A stretch of DNA of 64,000 nucleotides, taken from assembly GCF_000527135.1 (NCBI RefSeq), contig NZ_AZUP01000001.1, forward strand, positions 2,852,001-2,916,000, read 5' to 3'. Of the stretch, positions 9,382-18,876 are shown in pieces. Position numbers and translations under genes: made by a program. Within the stretch, counting starts at the first letter, position 1; every line of letters starts with the position of its first letter. The stretch is from Methyloversatilis discipulorum (GTDB taxonomy: Bacteria > Pseudomonadota > Gammaproteobacteria > Burkholderiales > Rhodocyclaceae). Below the pieces are notes generated by a model. That model saw only the letters and a list, made by a program, of their open reading frames with translations, was not told the DNA's origin and made no database searches.

Positions 9382-10062
9382 ATGCGTGCGATTGTCGGTT
9401 TTGTGGCGTGTCTTGTCATGTGCACCCAGGTCTGGGCACTGTCACTGTCCGACCTGTCGGACAAGGACGCCGGAGGTGGCCTGAAGGAGGCGCTGACCCA
9501 GGGCGCATCGAAGGCGGTCGATCTGCTGGGCAAGCAGGACGGTTTCCTGAAGAACGCCAAGGTGAAGATTCCGATGCCCGACGGCCTGCGCCAGGCGGAG
9601 AAGCTGATGCGCACCTTCGGCATGAAGAAGCAGGCGGACGAACTGATCACCGCGATGAACCGCGCCGCCGAGGCGGCGGTACCGGAAGCGAAGGAACTGC
9701 TGGTCGGCGCGGTCAAGGACATGAGCGTCGACGACGCGAAGAAGATACTGACCGGTGGCGACACCTCCGGCACCGAGTATTTCAAGGGCAAGACCTCGGC
9801 CCAGTTGAGGGAACGCTTCAAGCCCATCGTGCAGAAGGCGATGGACAAGGTAGGGCTGGCCAAGACCTACGAGAAGTTCGCGTCCAAGGGCGCGAAGTAC
9901 GGCGTGATCAGCAAGGAAGACGCCGACCTCGACAACTACGTGACGGAGAAGGCGCTCGACGGCCTGTTCACGATGGTGGCCGAGGAAGAGAAGGCGATCC
10001 GCAAGAACCCGGTCGGCGCCGCCGGCAGCCTGGCGAAGAAGGTGTTCGGCGCGCTGCGCTAG
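9382..10062 (+). CDS. DUF4197 family exported protein
   Basis: A 226-residue protein with a short signal peptide (MRAIVGFVACLVMCTQVWA, cleavage likely after Ala19 and before LSLSDL). The mature part is helical and matches DUF4197: GGGLKEALTQGASKAVDLLG, VKIPMPDGLRQAEKLMR, and TSGTEYFKGKTSAQLRERF in order. Function unknown; probably periplasmic. It diverges from the thioredoxin operon with only 26 bases between start codons, so the promoters must overlap. Downstream are four palindromic repeats. Confidence 0.92.
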   Translation: MRAIVGFVACLVMCTQVWALSLSDLSDKDAGGGLKEALTQGASKAVDLLGKQDGFLKNAKVKIPMPDGLRQAEKLMRTFGMKKQADELITAMNRAAEAAVPEAKELLVGAVKDMSVDDAKKILTGGDTSGTEYFKGKTSAQLRERFKPIVQKAMDKVGLAKTYEKFASKGAKYGVISKEDADLDNYVTEKALDGLFTMVAEEEKAIRKNPVGAAGSLAKKVFGALR

Positions 10063-10080
10063 GCACGGTCCGGGCGGACC

Positions 10081-10167
10081 CGTGGGAGCGACCTCTGGTC
10101 GCGATGCGGCATTCGCCCAACGCCGGCTTCGCTCGACGCTGCTATCGCGAGCAAGCTCGCTCCCACG
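10081..10167. repeat. Palindromic intergenic repeat, copy B1 (variant ends)
   Basis: A variant of the family whose outer ends read CGTGGGAGCG and CGCTCCCACG, with internal GGTCGCGATGCGGC and GCTATCGCGAGCAAGCTCG. It lies 18 bases after the DUF4197 stop. The right half differs from the GGGGTC-GACCCC type and recurs at 58.0 kb (copy D2). Confidence 0.75.
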
Positions 10168-10202
10168 AAACCCCACCCCGATGGCGGATCGGGCGCATCT
10201 GC

Positions 10203-10293
10203 CGAGAGGGGGCGGCCCTGGCCGCGACGCGGCTGTTGCAGACCACTGGCTTCGATCCCCGCTGCTGTCGGGGTCAGAAGACCCCTCCCACAG
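10203..10293. repeat. Palindromic intergenic repeat, copy B2
   Basis: The left end has drifted (GAGAGGGGGCGGCCCTGGCC). The rest is intact: CGCGACGCGGC, GGCTTCGAT, then the GGGGTCAGAAGACCCC hairpin and TCCCACAG. Confidence 0.75.
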
Positions 10294-10326
10294 AACGCTT
10301 GCCCTGATGAGCGACAGGCGCCGTTC

Positions 10327-10417
10327 CTGTGGGAGCGGCCTTGGCCGCGACGCGGCCGTCGCAGACCACTGGCTTCGATCCCCCGCCGCTGTCGGGGTCA
10401 GAAGACCCCTCCCACAG
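10327..10417. repeat. Palindromic intergenic repeat, copy B3
   Basis: A near-consensus copy. It opens with CTGTGGGAGCGGCCTTGGCC and ends with the GGGGTCAGAAGACCCC hairpin and TCCCACAG, in the same orientation as its neighbours. Confidence 0.85.
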
Positions 10418-10459
10418 AACCCCGGCACGAGCTCAGGTCGTGGATCGGGCGCACCGCCC

Positions 10460-10530
10460 CTGTGGGAGCGGTCTTCTGACCGCGACACGGCCGCCGCAGT
10501 CCGCCGGCTTCGATCGAGACTGCACTCTCG
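10460..10530. repeat. Palindromic intergenic repeat, copy B4 (right end lost)
   Basis: The left half is intact (CTGTGGGAGCGGTCTTCTG, ACCGCGACACGGCCG, GGCTTCGATCGAG), then the similarity fades before the GGGGTC-GACCCC hairpin. The tex stop codon lies just beyond. Confidence 0.65.
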
Positions 10531-10551
10531 GACGACGCGCCGGCGACGTCT

Positions 10552-12879
10552 TCAGCGTTTCGCGGCCTTCGCGAATGCTGCGGCCAGCGCGTTGTTGGCG
10601 GCCGGTGCTTCCTTGGCCTTTGCCATCGCCCGCGAGTCGGGGCGGGCGCCGCGGTTGTCGCGGCTTCCGCCGGCCGGCTTCTTCACCACCTCGTCACCCA
10701 GCCGCATGGTCAGCGCGATGCGCTTGCGCGCCAGGTCGACCTCGACCACCTTCACCTTGACGATGTCGCCCGCCTTCACCACTTCGGCCGGGTCCTTCAC
10801 GTAGCGGTTGGCGATGGCCGACACGTGGACCAGCCCGTCCTGGTGCACGCCGATGTCGACGAAGGCGCCGAAGTTGGTCACGTTGGTCACCACACCTTCG
10901 AGCTGCATGCCCAGTTCGAGGTCCTTCATGTCCTCTACGCCGTCGCGGAAGCTGGCCGTCTTGAACTCCGGCCGCGGGTCGCGGCCCGGCTTTTCCAGTT
11001 CGCGCAGGATGTCCTGCACGGTGGGCAGGCCGAAGCGCTCGTCGGTGTATTTCTGCGCCGACAGCTTCTTCACCGTGGCGGCGTCGCCGATCAGCTCGCG
11101 CGCCCTCTTCTGCACATCGGCCAGTATCCGCTCGACCACCGGATAGGCTTCCGGATGCACCGCCGAAGCATCCAGCGGATTGTCGCCATTCATGATGCGC
11201 AGGAAGCCGGCGCACTGTTCGAAGGTCTTGTCGCCCAGGCGCGGCACCGACAGCAGGGCCTTGCGCGAGGGGAAAGCGCCGTGCGCGTCGCGATGGGCGA
11301 CGATGTTCTGCGCCAGCGTCGAGTTCAGGCCGGAAATGCGCGCCAGCAGCGGGGCGGACGCGGTGTTCACGTCGACGCCCACGGCATTGACGCAGTCCTC
11401 GACCACCGCGTCGAGCGAGCGCGCGAGCTTGGTCTGACTGACGTCGTGCTGGTACTGACCGACGCCGATGGCCTTGGGGTCAATCTTCACCAGTTCGGCC
11501 AGCGGGTCCTGCAGCCGGCGGGCGATGGACACCGCCCCGCGCAGGCTCACATCCAGGCCCGGGAATTCCTTCGCCGCCAGTTCCGACGCCGAATACACCG
11601 ACGCCCCCGCTTCCGACACGACGATCTTGGTCATCGCCAGTTCCGGCTTCAGCCTGATGAGGTCAGCCGCCAGCTTGTCGGTTTCGCGGCTGGCCGTGCC
11701 GTTGCCGATGGCGATCAGCTGCACGCCGTGCTTCTGCGCGAGTGCGGATAGCACATGCAGTGACCCGTCCCAGTCGCGGCGGGGCTCGTGCGGGTAGATG
11801 GTGGCGGTATCGACCAGCTTGCCGGTGGCGTCCACCACCGCCACCTTCACGCCGGTGCGGATGCCGGGGTCCAGGCCCATGGTGACGCGCGGGCCGGCCG
11901 GTGCGGCCAGCAGCAGGTCCTTCAGGTTCTTGGCGAACACGCGGATCGCTTCCAGTTCGGCACGGCTGCGCAGCTCACCCATCAGGTCGAGCTCGATGTG
12001 CACCGACAGCTTGACGCTCCAGGTCCAGCGCGCGGTGTCGACCAGCCAGCGATCGGCGGCACGGCCCTGGTCGCGGATGCCGGCATGCGTCATGACACGG
12101 CGTTCGCAGGGGTTGGGCTCGGGCGAGCGGCTGCCGTCTTCCGGGTCGGTATCGAGCGCCAGCTTCACCCGCAGCGCCTCTTCGTTGCGACCGCGGAACA
12201 GCGCCAGCGCACGGTGCGACGGAATGTCGGCCAGCTTTTCGCGGTAGGCGAAGTAGTCGCGGAACTTGGCCGCTTCGGCGTCGTTGTCCTTGCCGTCCGC
12301 CACCGTGGCGACGACCACGCCATGCTCGGTCACGTAGTCGCGCAGCGCGCCGACGAGCTCCGCGCTCTCGGCGAAGCGTTCCATCAGGATCTGCCGCGCG
12401 CCGTCGAGCACCGCCTTGGCGTCGGCGAAGCCGGCTTCGGCGTTCAGGAACTTCGCGGCTTCGGCTTCCGGCGTCAGTGTCGGGTCGGCCAGCAGCGCGT
12501 CGGCCAGCGGCTCGATGCCCGCTTCGCGCGCGATCTGCGCCTTGGTGCGACGCTTCTGCTTGTAGGGCAGATACAGATCTTCCAGCCGCTGCTTGCTGTC
12601 GGCGTTCTCGATCTCGGCGCGCAGCGCTGGCGTGAGCTTGCCCTGTTCGTCGATGCTGGCGATCACCGCGACGCGGCGCTCTTCCAGCTCGCGCAGGTAG
12701 CCGAGCCGTTCCTCCAGCAGGCGCAGTTGCGTGTCGTCGAGGCCGCCGGTGGCTTCCTTGCGGTAGCGCGAAATGAAGGGCACGGTCGCGCCTTCGTCCA
12801 GCAGGGCGACGGCGGCGTTGATCTGTTGCGGGCGTGCGCCCAGTTCTGCGGCGAGCCGCTGTTCGATCGGTGGGAGCAT
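10552..12879 (-). CDS. tex: Tex, RNA-binding transcription accessory protein
   Basis: A 775-residue protein, normal for Tex. The Tex N-terminal region starts [20 protein letters not shown] and includes [21 protein letters not shown] central YqgF/RNase H-like domain ([18 protein letters not shown]) is followed by helix-hairpin-helix units ([37 protein letters not shown]). An S1 RNA-binding domain ([28 protein letters not shown]) lies near 650-720, with a Gly/Arg/Lys-rich tail. Tex binds nucleic acid and affects transcription and RNA turnover. The start beginning MLPPIEQ fits the family; the longer reading frame upstream overlaps the divergent rep gene. Confidence 0.96.
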   Translation of the reverse strand: MLPPIEQRLAAELGARPQQINAAVALLDEGATVPFISRYRKEATGGLDDTQLRLLEERLGYLRELEERRVAVIASIDEQGKLTPALRAEIENADSKQRLEDLYLPYKQKRRTKAQIAREAGIEPLADALLADPTLTPEAEAAKFLNAEAGFADAKAVLDGARQILMERFAESAELVGALRDYVTEHGVVVATVADGKDNDAEAAKFRDYFAYREKLADIPSHRALALFRGRNEEALRVKLALDTDPEDGSRSPEPNPCERRVMTHAGIRDQGRAADRWLVDTARWTWSVKLSVHIELDLMGELRSRAELEAIRVFAKNLKDLLLAAPAGPRVTMGLDPGIRTGVKVAVVDATGKLVDTATIYPHEPRRDWDGSLHVLSALAQKHGVQLIAIGNGTASRETDKLAADLIRLKPELAMTKIVVSEAGASVYSASELAAKEFPGLDVSLRGAVSIARRLQDPLAELVKIDPKAIGVGQYQHDVSQTKLARSLDAVVEDCVNAVGVDVNTASAPLLARISGLNSTLAQNIVAHRDAHGAFPSRKALLSVPRLGDKTFEQCAGFLRIMNGDNPLDASAVHPEAYPVVERILADVQKRARELIGDAATVKKLSAQKYTDERFGLPTVQDILRELEKPGRDPRPEFKTASFRDGVEDMKDLELGMQLEGVVTNVTNFGAFVDIGVHQDGLVHVSAIANRYVKDPAEVVKAGDIVKVKVVEVDLARKRIALTMRLGDEVVKKPAGGSRDNRGARPDSRAMAKAKEAPAANNALAAAFAKAAKR

Positions 12880-13003
12880 TTGAAGCGGGCAGGATGGACA
12901 ACGGGAGGCGCGAACCATACCCACGCGAGGCGGCGGCCGCAAGCCGGTAAAATGCGGCCTGACCTTTCTTGGGCATCGCCGTCCGCGCGATGCCGCGATC
13001 CAC

Positions 13004-15013
13004 ATGCTGTCCGACATGAACGCGCCTCAGCGCGAGGCGGTGAAATATCTCGACGGCCCACTGCTGGTGCTGGCCGGTGCCGGCTCGGGCAAGACGCGCG
13101 TGATCACGCGCAAGATCGCCTATCTGGTGCAGGAGTGCGGCTTCGACCCGCGCAACATCGCCGCCATCACCTTCACCAACAAGGCGGCCAAGGAAATGCA
13201 GGAGCGCGCCTCGCACCTGCTCGAAGGGCGCGCCGGCAAGCAGCTCAACATTTCGACCTTCCACGCGCTGGGCGTGAAGATGCTGCGCACCGAAGCGAAG
13301 GCGGCGGGGCTCAAGCCCGCCTTCTCGATACTCGATTCGTCGGATGCGACGGCCATCGTGTCCGACATTTCGAAGGAAACCGAAAAGTCGCGGCTGCGCG
13401 CGCTGGTGTCGCGCATATCGGGCTGGAAGAACGCAATGCTGCCGCCGTCGGCCGCCGCCTCGCACGCCGCGGACGAGATGGAGGCGCTGGCCGCCCGCGT
13501 CTATGAAGAGTACGAACGCACGCTGCGCGCCTACCAGGCGGTCGATTTCGACGACCTGATCGGCATCCCGGCGCGCCTGCTCGCCAGCGACGAAGAACTG
13601 CTCGAACGCTGGCAGCGCCGGCTGCGCTACCTGCTGATCGACGAGTACCAGGACACCAACAGCTGCCAGTACCAGATCGTCAAACTGCTGGCCGGCCATC
13701 GCGGCGCCTTCACCGCGGTCGGCGACGACGATCAGGCCATCTACGCCTGGCGCGGCGCCGACGTCGAGAACCTGCGCAATCTGCAGACCGATTACCCGAA
13801 GCTGAAGGTGATCAAGCTCGAACAGAACTACCGTTCGATGCAGCGCATCCTGTCGGCCGCCAACACGCTGATCGCGCGCAACGAAAAGCTGTTCGACAAG
13901 AAGTTGTGGTCCGACATGGGGCGCGGCGACCCGATCACGCTGTTCGTCGCGCGCGATGCCGAGCACGAGGCGGAGAGCGTGGCCATGCGCATCGCCTCGC
14001 ACAAGTTCGAACACCGCGGAAAGTTCAGCGACTACGCAGTGCTCTACCGCGGCAATCACCAGGCACGGGTGATCGAAACGGCGCTGCGCGAGCAGAAGAT
14101 TCCCTATGTCATCAGTGGCGGCCAGAGCTTCTTCGATCGCGCCGAAATCAAGGACGTGATGGCCTATCTGCGGCTAATCGCCAACGGCGACGATGACCCG
14201 GCCTTCATCCGCGCGGTGACGACGCCCAAGCGCGGCATCGGCGGCATGAGCCTGGAAGCGCTCGGCCGCTACGCCGGCGAGCGCCACATCGGGCTGTTCG
14301 CCGCGATGTTCGAAACCGGCGCCGAGCACGCGCTGCCTGCACGCGCACTGACACCGCTGCGCGAATTCGGCGACTTCATCAACCGGCTCGAATGGCGCGC
14401 CCGCACCGAGGCACCGCGCCTGCTGCTGGAGGATTTGCTGCGCGGCATCGGCTACGAAACCTGGCTGTTCGAACAGTTCGAGCCGAAAGAGGCGGAAGCG
14501 CGCTGGAACAATGTGCGCGAGTTCGTCGACTGGATGGGCCGCAAGGGCGAGGAAGACGGCAAGACGCTGCTGGAACTGACACAGACCGTTGCGCTGATCA
14601 CCATGCTGGACAAGCGCGACGACGGCGAGGAACGCGACGCGGTGCAGCTGTCGACGCTGCACGCGTCGAAAGGCCTGGAGTACAAGCACGTGTTCCTGAT
14701 CGGCCTGGAGGAAGGCATCCTGCCGCACCGCGAATCCATCGACGGCGGCAAGATCGAGGAAGAGCGGCGGCTGATGTATGTCGGCATCACGCGCGCGCAG
14801 CGCACGCTCACGCTGAGCCATTGCGAGCGCCGCAAGAGCGGCCGCGAATCGCGCGACTGCGAGCCGTCGCGCTTCATTTCCGAAATGGGCGAGGACGTGC
14901 AGCGGCCGAAAAAGGACGGTGCCGCCCCGACCGCCGAAGACCGCGCCACCAACGTCGCGCGGCTGGAGGCGATGAAGGCACTGCTGGCCGGCAAGGGCCC
15001 GGCGGGCGGCTGA
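13004..15013 (+). CDS. rep: ATP-dependent DNA helicase Rep
   Basis: A 669-residue UvrD/Rep-family superfamily 1A helicase, close to the usual Rep length. Motif Q/I is NAPQREAV...[13 protein letters not shown], motif Ia is [14 protein letters not shown], motif II is [10 protein letters not shown], motif III is [15 protein letters not shown], motif IV is LEQNYRS, motif V is [19 protein letters not shown], and motif VI is [14 protein letters not shown]. Rep unwinds 3'-5' and clears proteins ahead of the replication fork. The ATG at 13004 was chosen; a second in-frame ATG 12 bases later (MNAPQ) is equally plausible. Divergent from tex and followed by three palindromic repeats. Confidence 0.95.
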   Translation: MLSDMNAPQREAVKYLDGPLLVLAGAGSGKTRVITRKIAYLVQECGFDPRNIAAITFTNKAAKEMQERASHLLEGRAGKQLNISTFHALGVKMLRTEAKAAGLKPAFSILDSSDATAIVSDISKETEKSRLRALVSRISGWKNAMLPPSAAASHAADEMEALAARVYEEYERTLRAYQAVDFDDLIGIPARLLASDEELLERWQRRLRYLLIDEYQDTNSCQYQIVKLLAGHRGAFTAVGDDDQAIYAWRGADVENLRNLQTDYPKLKVIKLEQNYRSMQRILSAANTLIARNEKLFDKKLWSDMGRGDPITLFVARDAEHEAESVAMRIASHKFEHRGKFSDYAVLYRGNHQARVIETALREQKIPYVISGGQSFFDRAEIKDVMAYLRLIANGDDDPAFIRAVTTPKRGIGGMSLEALGRYAGERHIGLFAAMFETGAEHALPARALTPLREFGDFINRLEWRARTEAPRLLLEDLLRGIGYETWLFEQFEPKEAEARWNNVREFVDWMGRKGEEDGKTLLELTQTVALITMLDKRDDGEERDAVQLSTLHASKGLEYKHVFLIGLEEGILPHRESIDGGKIEEERRLMYVGITRAQRTLTLSHCERRKSGRESRDCEPSRFISEMGEDVQRPKKDGAAPTAEDRATNVARLEAMKALLAGKGPAGG

Positions 15014-15028
15014 GCGGCGTCGCGCTCA

Positions 15029-15106
15029 TCTCGCGCGCGACGCGGCCGCTGCAGACAGCCGGCTCCGATCCAGGCCGCTGTCGGGGTCAGAAGACCCCTC
15101 CCACAG
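15029..15106. repeat. Palindromic intergenic repeat, copy C1
   Basis: The left end is degraded and begins within 20 bases of the rep stop. The right half is intact: CGCGACGCGGCCGCTGCAG, then the GGGGTCAGAAGACCCC hairpin and TCCCACAG. Confidence 0.75.
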
Positions 15107-15148
15107 AACCCGCGCGCAGGCTAAGGCCGTAGATCGAGCGCACCACCC

Positions 15149-15240
15149 CTGTGGGAGCGGTCTTCTGACCGCGACATGGCCGCTGCCACTCTCAGGCTTC
15201 GATACGGGCCGCTGCCGTGGTCGGAGGCCCCCTCCCACAG
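15149..15240. repeat. Palindromic intergenic repeat, copy C2
   Basis: Begins CTGTGGGAGCGGTCTTCTG and ends CCCCCTCCCACAG. The internal hairpin is changed to GTGGTCGGAGGCCCC. Spacing to the next copy is about 40 bases. Confidence 0.8.
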
Positions 15241-15280
15241 AAGCCCGGCCCACGCCCGGGCTGTGGATCCGGCGCCCCCC

Positions 15281-15373
15281 CTGTGGGAGCGGTCTCCTGA
15301 CCGCGACACGGCCGCTGCCATTCTCAGGCTTCGATACGGGCCGCTGCCGTGGTCGGAGGCGCCCTCCCCACAG
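15281..15373. repeat. Palindromic intergenic repeat, copy C3
   Basis: Begins CTGTGGGAGCGGTCTCCTG and ends CGCCCTCCCCACAG. It shares with C2 the GGCTTCGATACGGGCCGCTG centre, so C2 and C3 look like a local duplication. Confidence 0.8.
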
Positions 15374-15429
15374 GGCTCCGGTCGTGGGCCTGGCGCACCG
15401 CTATCCGCTCATATCGTCCGCCACGGACG

Positions 15430-15460
15430 AAAAAAAGCCCGCCGATCGGCGGGCTTTTTC
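15430..15460. terminator. Bidirectional intrinsic terminator between rep and the cytochrome gene
   Basis: The stem GCCCGCC-GATC-GGCGGGC has a run of seven A on the left and five T on the right, so it can end transcripts from both directions. It sits between the convergent rep and cytochrome c genes, 18 bases after the cytochrome stop. Confidence 0.9.
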
Positions 15461-15478
15461 ATTGCAGCAGCGCTGCGC

Positions 15479-16075
15479 TTACTTCTTCTCTTCGTAAGCC
15501 GGCGCTGCGATGGCGGCGGCTTCGACCGGCGCAGCCGGAGCAGCGGCGGCATCGGCAGCCGGCTCAGCAGCGGCATCGGCTGCATCGGCCGCCTTCGGCT
15601 CGGCGAAGTTCGCACCCGCCTTGTTGCCCATGTAGGCGACCGCGCGCGTGATCTCTTCATCGCTCAGCGAGGCGTTGCCGCCCTTGGCCGGCATTGCGCC
15701 CTTGCCGTTGATCGCCGATTTCACCAGCGCGTCGAGGCCGGTGGCAATGCGGCTGGCCCAGGCGCCGCTGTCGCCCAGCTTCGGCGCGCCGGCCATGCCG
15801 GCGTCGTGACAGGCGGCACAGGCACCCTTGTAGATCTGCTCGCCCGTCTTCGGGCCCTTGGCTTCCGGTTCGCCCAGCGCGAGTTGCGCAACCGGCTGGA
15901 TCGCACGCGACACCACTTCCGGATCAGGATTGCTGGCGCCCTTATAGCCGGACGACACGTACTGGGCCACCAGCACGCCCAGACCGACAAACACCACAAA
16001 TGACAGTACGACCACCGCGATCAGCTGTTGCGGCGTCTTGATGAGAGTTTCGTGCTCTTCGTGCGCGTCCGACAT
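15479..16075 (-). CDS. Membrane-anchored c5-type cytochrome c
   Basis: A 198-residue protein. A short cytosolic N-terminus (MSDAHEEHETLIKTPQQ) is followed by one membrane helix (IAVVVLSFVVFVGLGVLVAQ, residues 19-38) and a periplasmic class I cytochrome domain. The haem c site is CAACH (YKGACAACHDAG), with the distal methionine probably in KGAMPAKGGNASLSD. This matches the monohaem c5 family (CytC5/CycM-like) that carries electrons in the periplasm. The C-terminal 45 residues are Ala/Pro-rich low complexity. The ATG has GAGGAAGG upstream. The longer open frame upstream runs back through the tRNA-Arg gene and is not used. Confidence 0.93.
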   Translation of the reverse strand: MSDAHEEHETLIKTPQQLIAVVVLSFVVFVGLGVLVAQYVSSGYKGASNPDPEVVSRAIQPVAQLALGEPEAKGPKTGEQIYKGACAACHDAGMAGAPKLGDSGAWASRIATGLDALVKSAINGKGAMPAKGGNASLSDEEITRAVAYMGNKAGANFAEPKAADAADAAAEPAADAAAAPAAPVEAAAIAAPAYEEKK

Positions 16076-16234
16076 GGTGCCTTCCTCTGATGACCTGGAT
16101 AGGGTTGGAAAAACAGAACGCGCCATTATAGCGGCAGCCGGCGCCGCCTGCGCCCCAAACGCACGGCCCGCATGGACGCGCGGGCCCAAAGCGGCTATCC
16201 TTCGCCGCCTGCGGGCTGTTTCACCGCCCGCAAT

Positions 16235-16311
16235 GCGCCCGTAGCTCAGCTGGATAGAGTACTGCCCTCCGAAGGCAGGGGTCGTGCGTTCGAATCGCGC
16301 CGGGCGCGCCA
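16235..16311 (+). tRNA. tRNA-Arg (anticodon CCG)
   Basis: A 77-nt cloverleaf. The acceptor GCGCCCG pairs with CGGGCGC followed by G and encoded CCA. The D-arm is TAGCTCAGCTGGATAGAGTA. The anticodon stem is CTGCC/GGCAG around loop CTCCGAA, giving CCG, and the T-loop is TTCGAATC. It reads away from the cytochrome gene and is followed by a terminator. Confidence 0.97.
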
Positions 16312-16319
16312 ATTCTCCG

Positions 16320-16356
16320 AAAGGGCTGGATCACCTCGATCCGGCCCTTTTGTTTT
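16320..16356 (+). terminator. Intrinsic terminator of tRNA-Arg
   Basis: AAGGGCTGGATC pairs with GATCCGGCCCTT across ACCTC and is followed by TTGTTTT. It begins 9 bases after the tRNA CCA end. Confidence 0.85.
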
Positions 16357-16510
16357 GGGCCGGCCGGCTGCCCGGGCGCCGTTTGCGCCGGACCGACGGA
16401 TACCGCCCTCTCGCCCGTCGCGCCGCGGCCGCCCGAAACGCACAGGTCACCTACCGAGAACCGCCGCGATACGCTGCCAGCGGAGACCATCACCCTTCTT
16501 CACACCTGCG

Positions 16511-17680
16511 CTACGACGCTTCGGCGGCGGGATCGAGGCAGCGACGCACCTTGGCCAGCAGGCGTGCCTGATCGACCGGTTTGACGATGAAGTCAAGCGC
16601 ACCGGCCTCTTTCGACTGGATCACAATGCCGCGCTCGCTGTGCCCGGTCATGACGAGAATCGGAATGCCCGCGAGTTGCTCGACGGACTTGAGGTGGCGC
16701 ATGGCCTCTATGCCGCTCAGACCGGGCAGTTCGATATCCATCAGAATGAGATCCGGATGATGTCTGTGCACCATACCCAGCGCCTCCGGTCCGGAAGCGG
16801 CGAATAGCGCCTGCATGTCGTTCCTGACCAGCCAGTCGCCGATCAGCTTGCGCTGGAACTCGTCGTCATCGACGATCAGGACGACCGGGCGAAGCTGACC
16901 GATGACCTCGGACAGGACCTGCGCCGACTCCAGTTGCGGCGACAGCGCCTGCCTGTACTCGGTCACCCAATCCACCGCCTGCCCCATCGTTTCGGTAGCG
17001 CTGCGCAACTGCGGGTCGATGCCTTCGCTGCGCAGTTGATCGACCTCGTGCGCGACCTTCGGGATGTCGCCCGCCTGGATGACCGATCTGTCGGCCAGCG
17101 TTTTCGGGAATCGCGCCAGCGCGGCGCCGATGCGGTCGCCCGCCTCGTCGAGCGAGCGCCTGACCTGACTCATCTGGTCCTGTCCGCGCGACATGTAACG
17201 TTCGAGCGTCGTTTCCAGTTCCGCGATGCGCCGCATGTGCTCGGCAAGCTCGCTCTGGCTGATCGGCAGCGAACGCTCGAACTCGATCTGGCGCAGCGCG
17301 TGGAAGACCGACATCGGCAGCCGCGGCGTGTCGTGGGTCAGCGGCCAGAACAGGATGTAGTCGTCGAAGTACTCGCGCTTGCACAGTTCGTAGACCCGCT
17401 TCAGGTCGTCCTTGTCACAGAGGATGACAGTGCGGTGAGGAATCGCCTGCACCACCGTGCTCAGGCGATAGAGGCCGAGGTAATAGCGCTCGGCTTTCTC
17501 CAACGAGTTGAACGCGAGCAGCAGCACGTCGGGCTTGATCCGCTCGAAGTCCTCGATGCTGCGGTCCGGATCGGTCGACAGGAATATCTTCTCGAACTCG
17601 TCGCGCAGCAGCCTGCGCACCAGTTCGGCGTCGCTGACGATATCGCTCGCCACCAGAATGCGGACGTCTTCCTTGTTCAA
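16511..17680 (-). CDS. Double-receiver-like response regulator with coiled coil
   Basis: About 389 residues. The first 120 or so (DVRILVASDIVSDAELVRRL... KPDVLLLAFN) have a receiver-like fold without the phospho-acceptor aspartate. A helical region (about 140-255) may form a coiled coil. The C-terminal 120 are a canonical receiver: VVLIVDDDEFQRKLI, phospho-acceptor in LILMDIELPGLSG, VMTG, and the lysine in DFIVKPVD. There is no output domain, so it probably acts by protein contact. I place the start at a TTG overlapping the preceding stop as TTGA; ATGs at 17716 or 17728 are alternatives. Last of three overlapping genes, so probably a partner of the hybrid kinase. Confidence 0.8.
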   Translation of the reverse strand: MNKEDVRILVASDIVSDAELVRRLLRDEFEKIFLSTDPDRSIEDFERIKPDVLLLAFNSLEKAERYYLGLYRLSTVVQAIPHRTVILCDKDDLKRVYELCKREYFDDYILFWPLTHDTPRLPMSVFHALRQIEFERSLPISQSELAEHMRRIAELETTLERYMSRGQDQMSQVRRSLDEAGDRIGAALARFPKTLADRSVIQAGDIPKVAHEVDQLRSEGIDPQLRSATETMGQAVDWVTEYRQALSPQLESAQVLSEVIGQLRPVVLIVDDDEFQRKLIGDWLVRNDMQALFAASGPEALGMVHRHHPDLILMDIELPGLSGIEAMRHLKSVEQLAGIPILVMTGHSERGIVIQSKEAGALDFIVKPVDQARLLAKVRRCLDPAAEAS

Positions 17681-18876
17681 GATCTGTTCACCAGGTGCGT
17701 TCGTCGAGCCTCCCATTCGGCCATCCATTCCGGCAGGCGATCGGCGGGCATCGGTCGTGCGATGAAATAGCCCTGCGCGACGTCGCAGCCAAGATCGCGC
17801 AGACAAGCCCAGTCGCCCGCCGTCTCGACGCCTTCCGCCACACTGCGAAGGCCGAGCTGGCGGGCCATGCCCAGATTCGCGCGCAGAATGGCGAGCAGCT
17901 CCGCGTTCTCGCCGGCGCCACGCACGAAGCTACGGTCGAGCTTGAGTTCGTCGAACGGAATGTCCCGCAGTTGCGCCAGCGACGAAAAGCCGGTGCCGAA
18001 ATCGTCGATCGACAGCCCGATGCGCTTCAGGCGCAGCCGCGACACGATGTCGAGCAAGGACAGCGTGTCGTGCATCAACTGGCTCTCGGTCACTTCCAGC
18101 ACCAGTTGCGCGATCGGCACGCCGGCGCGCGCGGCGGCACCGGCCACCCGGTCGGGGAAGTCCAACGCGACCAGATTGTCCATCGACACATTGATCGCGC
18201 AGCGCAGATCGAGCCCGCTCTCATTCCACGAGCGCGTGTCGCGCAGCGCAACGTGCAGCACGGCATCGGTCAGCTCCTCGATAACGCCGCCGCTCTCGGC
18301 CGCCGCGATGAACTGGTCAGGAAACACCAGCCCATCCTGCGCATGCGCCCACCGCACCAGCGTCTCCACGCCCACCACCCGTGCATCGGAAAAGGCGACC
18401 TTCGGCTGGTAGTGATTGACGAGCTGTCCCTGCCGCACGCCCTGACGCAGTTCGGCCGCCTCATAGCGCTTGCGAAACTCGGGCTCGGCCCGAGCGGCAC
18501 CGGCCGCCGCCGGCTGCAGCAGCGCGCGGATCGATTCCAGCGCCACCGGCTTGCGCAGCGTGCCCAAGACCTGTAGCTGACGTGCGCTCGCCAGGCGACG
18601 GACCGAATCGAGCACACGCACGTCCTCGCCGCTGATCAGGACCAGACCACCGCGATAGCCGTGCCGGGAGAGGTGGCGCAGGAACTCGACACCATCCATG
18701 CCCGGCATGTTGAGGTCGCAGAACAGCACATCCACACTGTCGATCTGCCCGTCTATCAGCGTCAGCGCGGCGCTCGCGCTCTCACAGGCAAGCACCCCAT
18801 CAACCCCCAGCTGGGTCAGCTGGCGCGTCAGCAATCGCAGCGTGAAGCGGTCATCGTCGACGATCAGCACCCTCAT
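17677..18876 (-). CDS. Response regulator with EAL c-di-GMP phosphodiesterase domain
   Basis: A 399-residue protein. The receiver (residues 1-120) has MRVLIVDDDRF, phospho-acceptor in VLFCDLNMPGMDG, and a late KPVAL lysine. The EAL domain (about 135-390) keeps nearly all catalytic positions: GVETLVRW (the EAL motif reads ETL but keeps the metal-binding Glu), INVSMDNL, LEVTES, IDDFGTGFSSL, LKLDRSFV, AEGVET and QGYFIARP. It is therefore probably an active phosphodiesterase switched by phosphorylation. Its start codon overlaps the stop of the hybrid kinase gene by 4 bases (ATGA), strong evidence that they are translated together and work as a pair. Confidence 0.93.
   Translation of the reverse strand: MRVLIVDDDRFTLRLLTRQLTQLGVDGVLACESASAALTLIDGQIDSVDVLFCDLNMPGMDGVEFLRHLSRHGYRGGLVLISGEDVRVLDSVRRLASARQLQVLGTLRKPVALESIRALLQPAAAGAARAEPEFRKRYEAAELRQGVRQGQLVNHYQPKVAFSDARVVGVETLVRWAHAQDGLVFPDQFIAAAESGGVIEELTDAVLHVALRDTRSWNESGLDLRCAINVSMDNLVALDFPDRVAGAAARAGVPIAQLVLEVTESQLMHDTLSLLDIVSRLRLKRIGLSIDDFGTGFSSLAQLRDIPFDELKLDRSFVRGAGENAELLAILRANLGMARQLGLRSVAEGVETAGDWACLRDLGCDVAQGYFIARPMPADRLPEWMAEWEARRTHLVNRS

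Noticed and set aside
10081..10530. CRISPR array from the regularly spaced repeats (also 15.0-15.4 kb)
   Set aside because: Repeats are about 90 bases, palindromic and imperfect. The spacers are short, uneven and mutually similar, and no cas genes are present.
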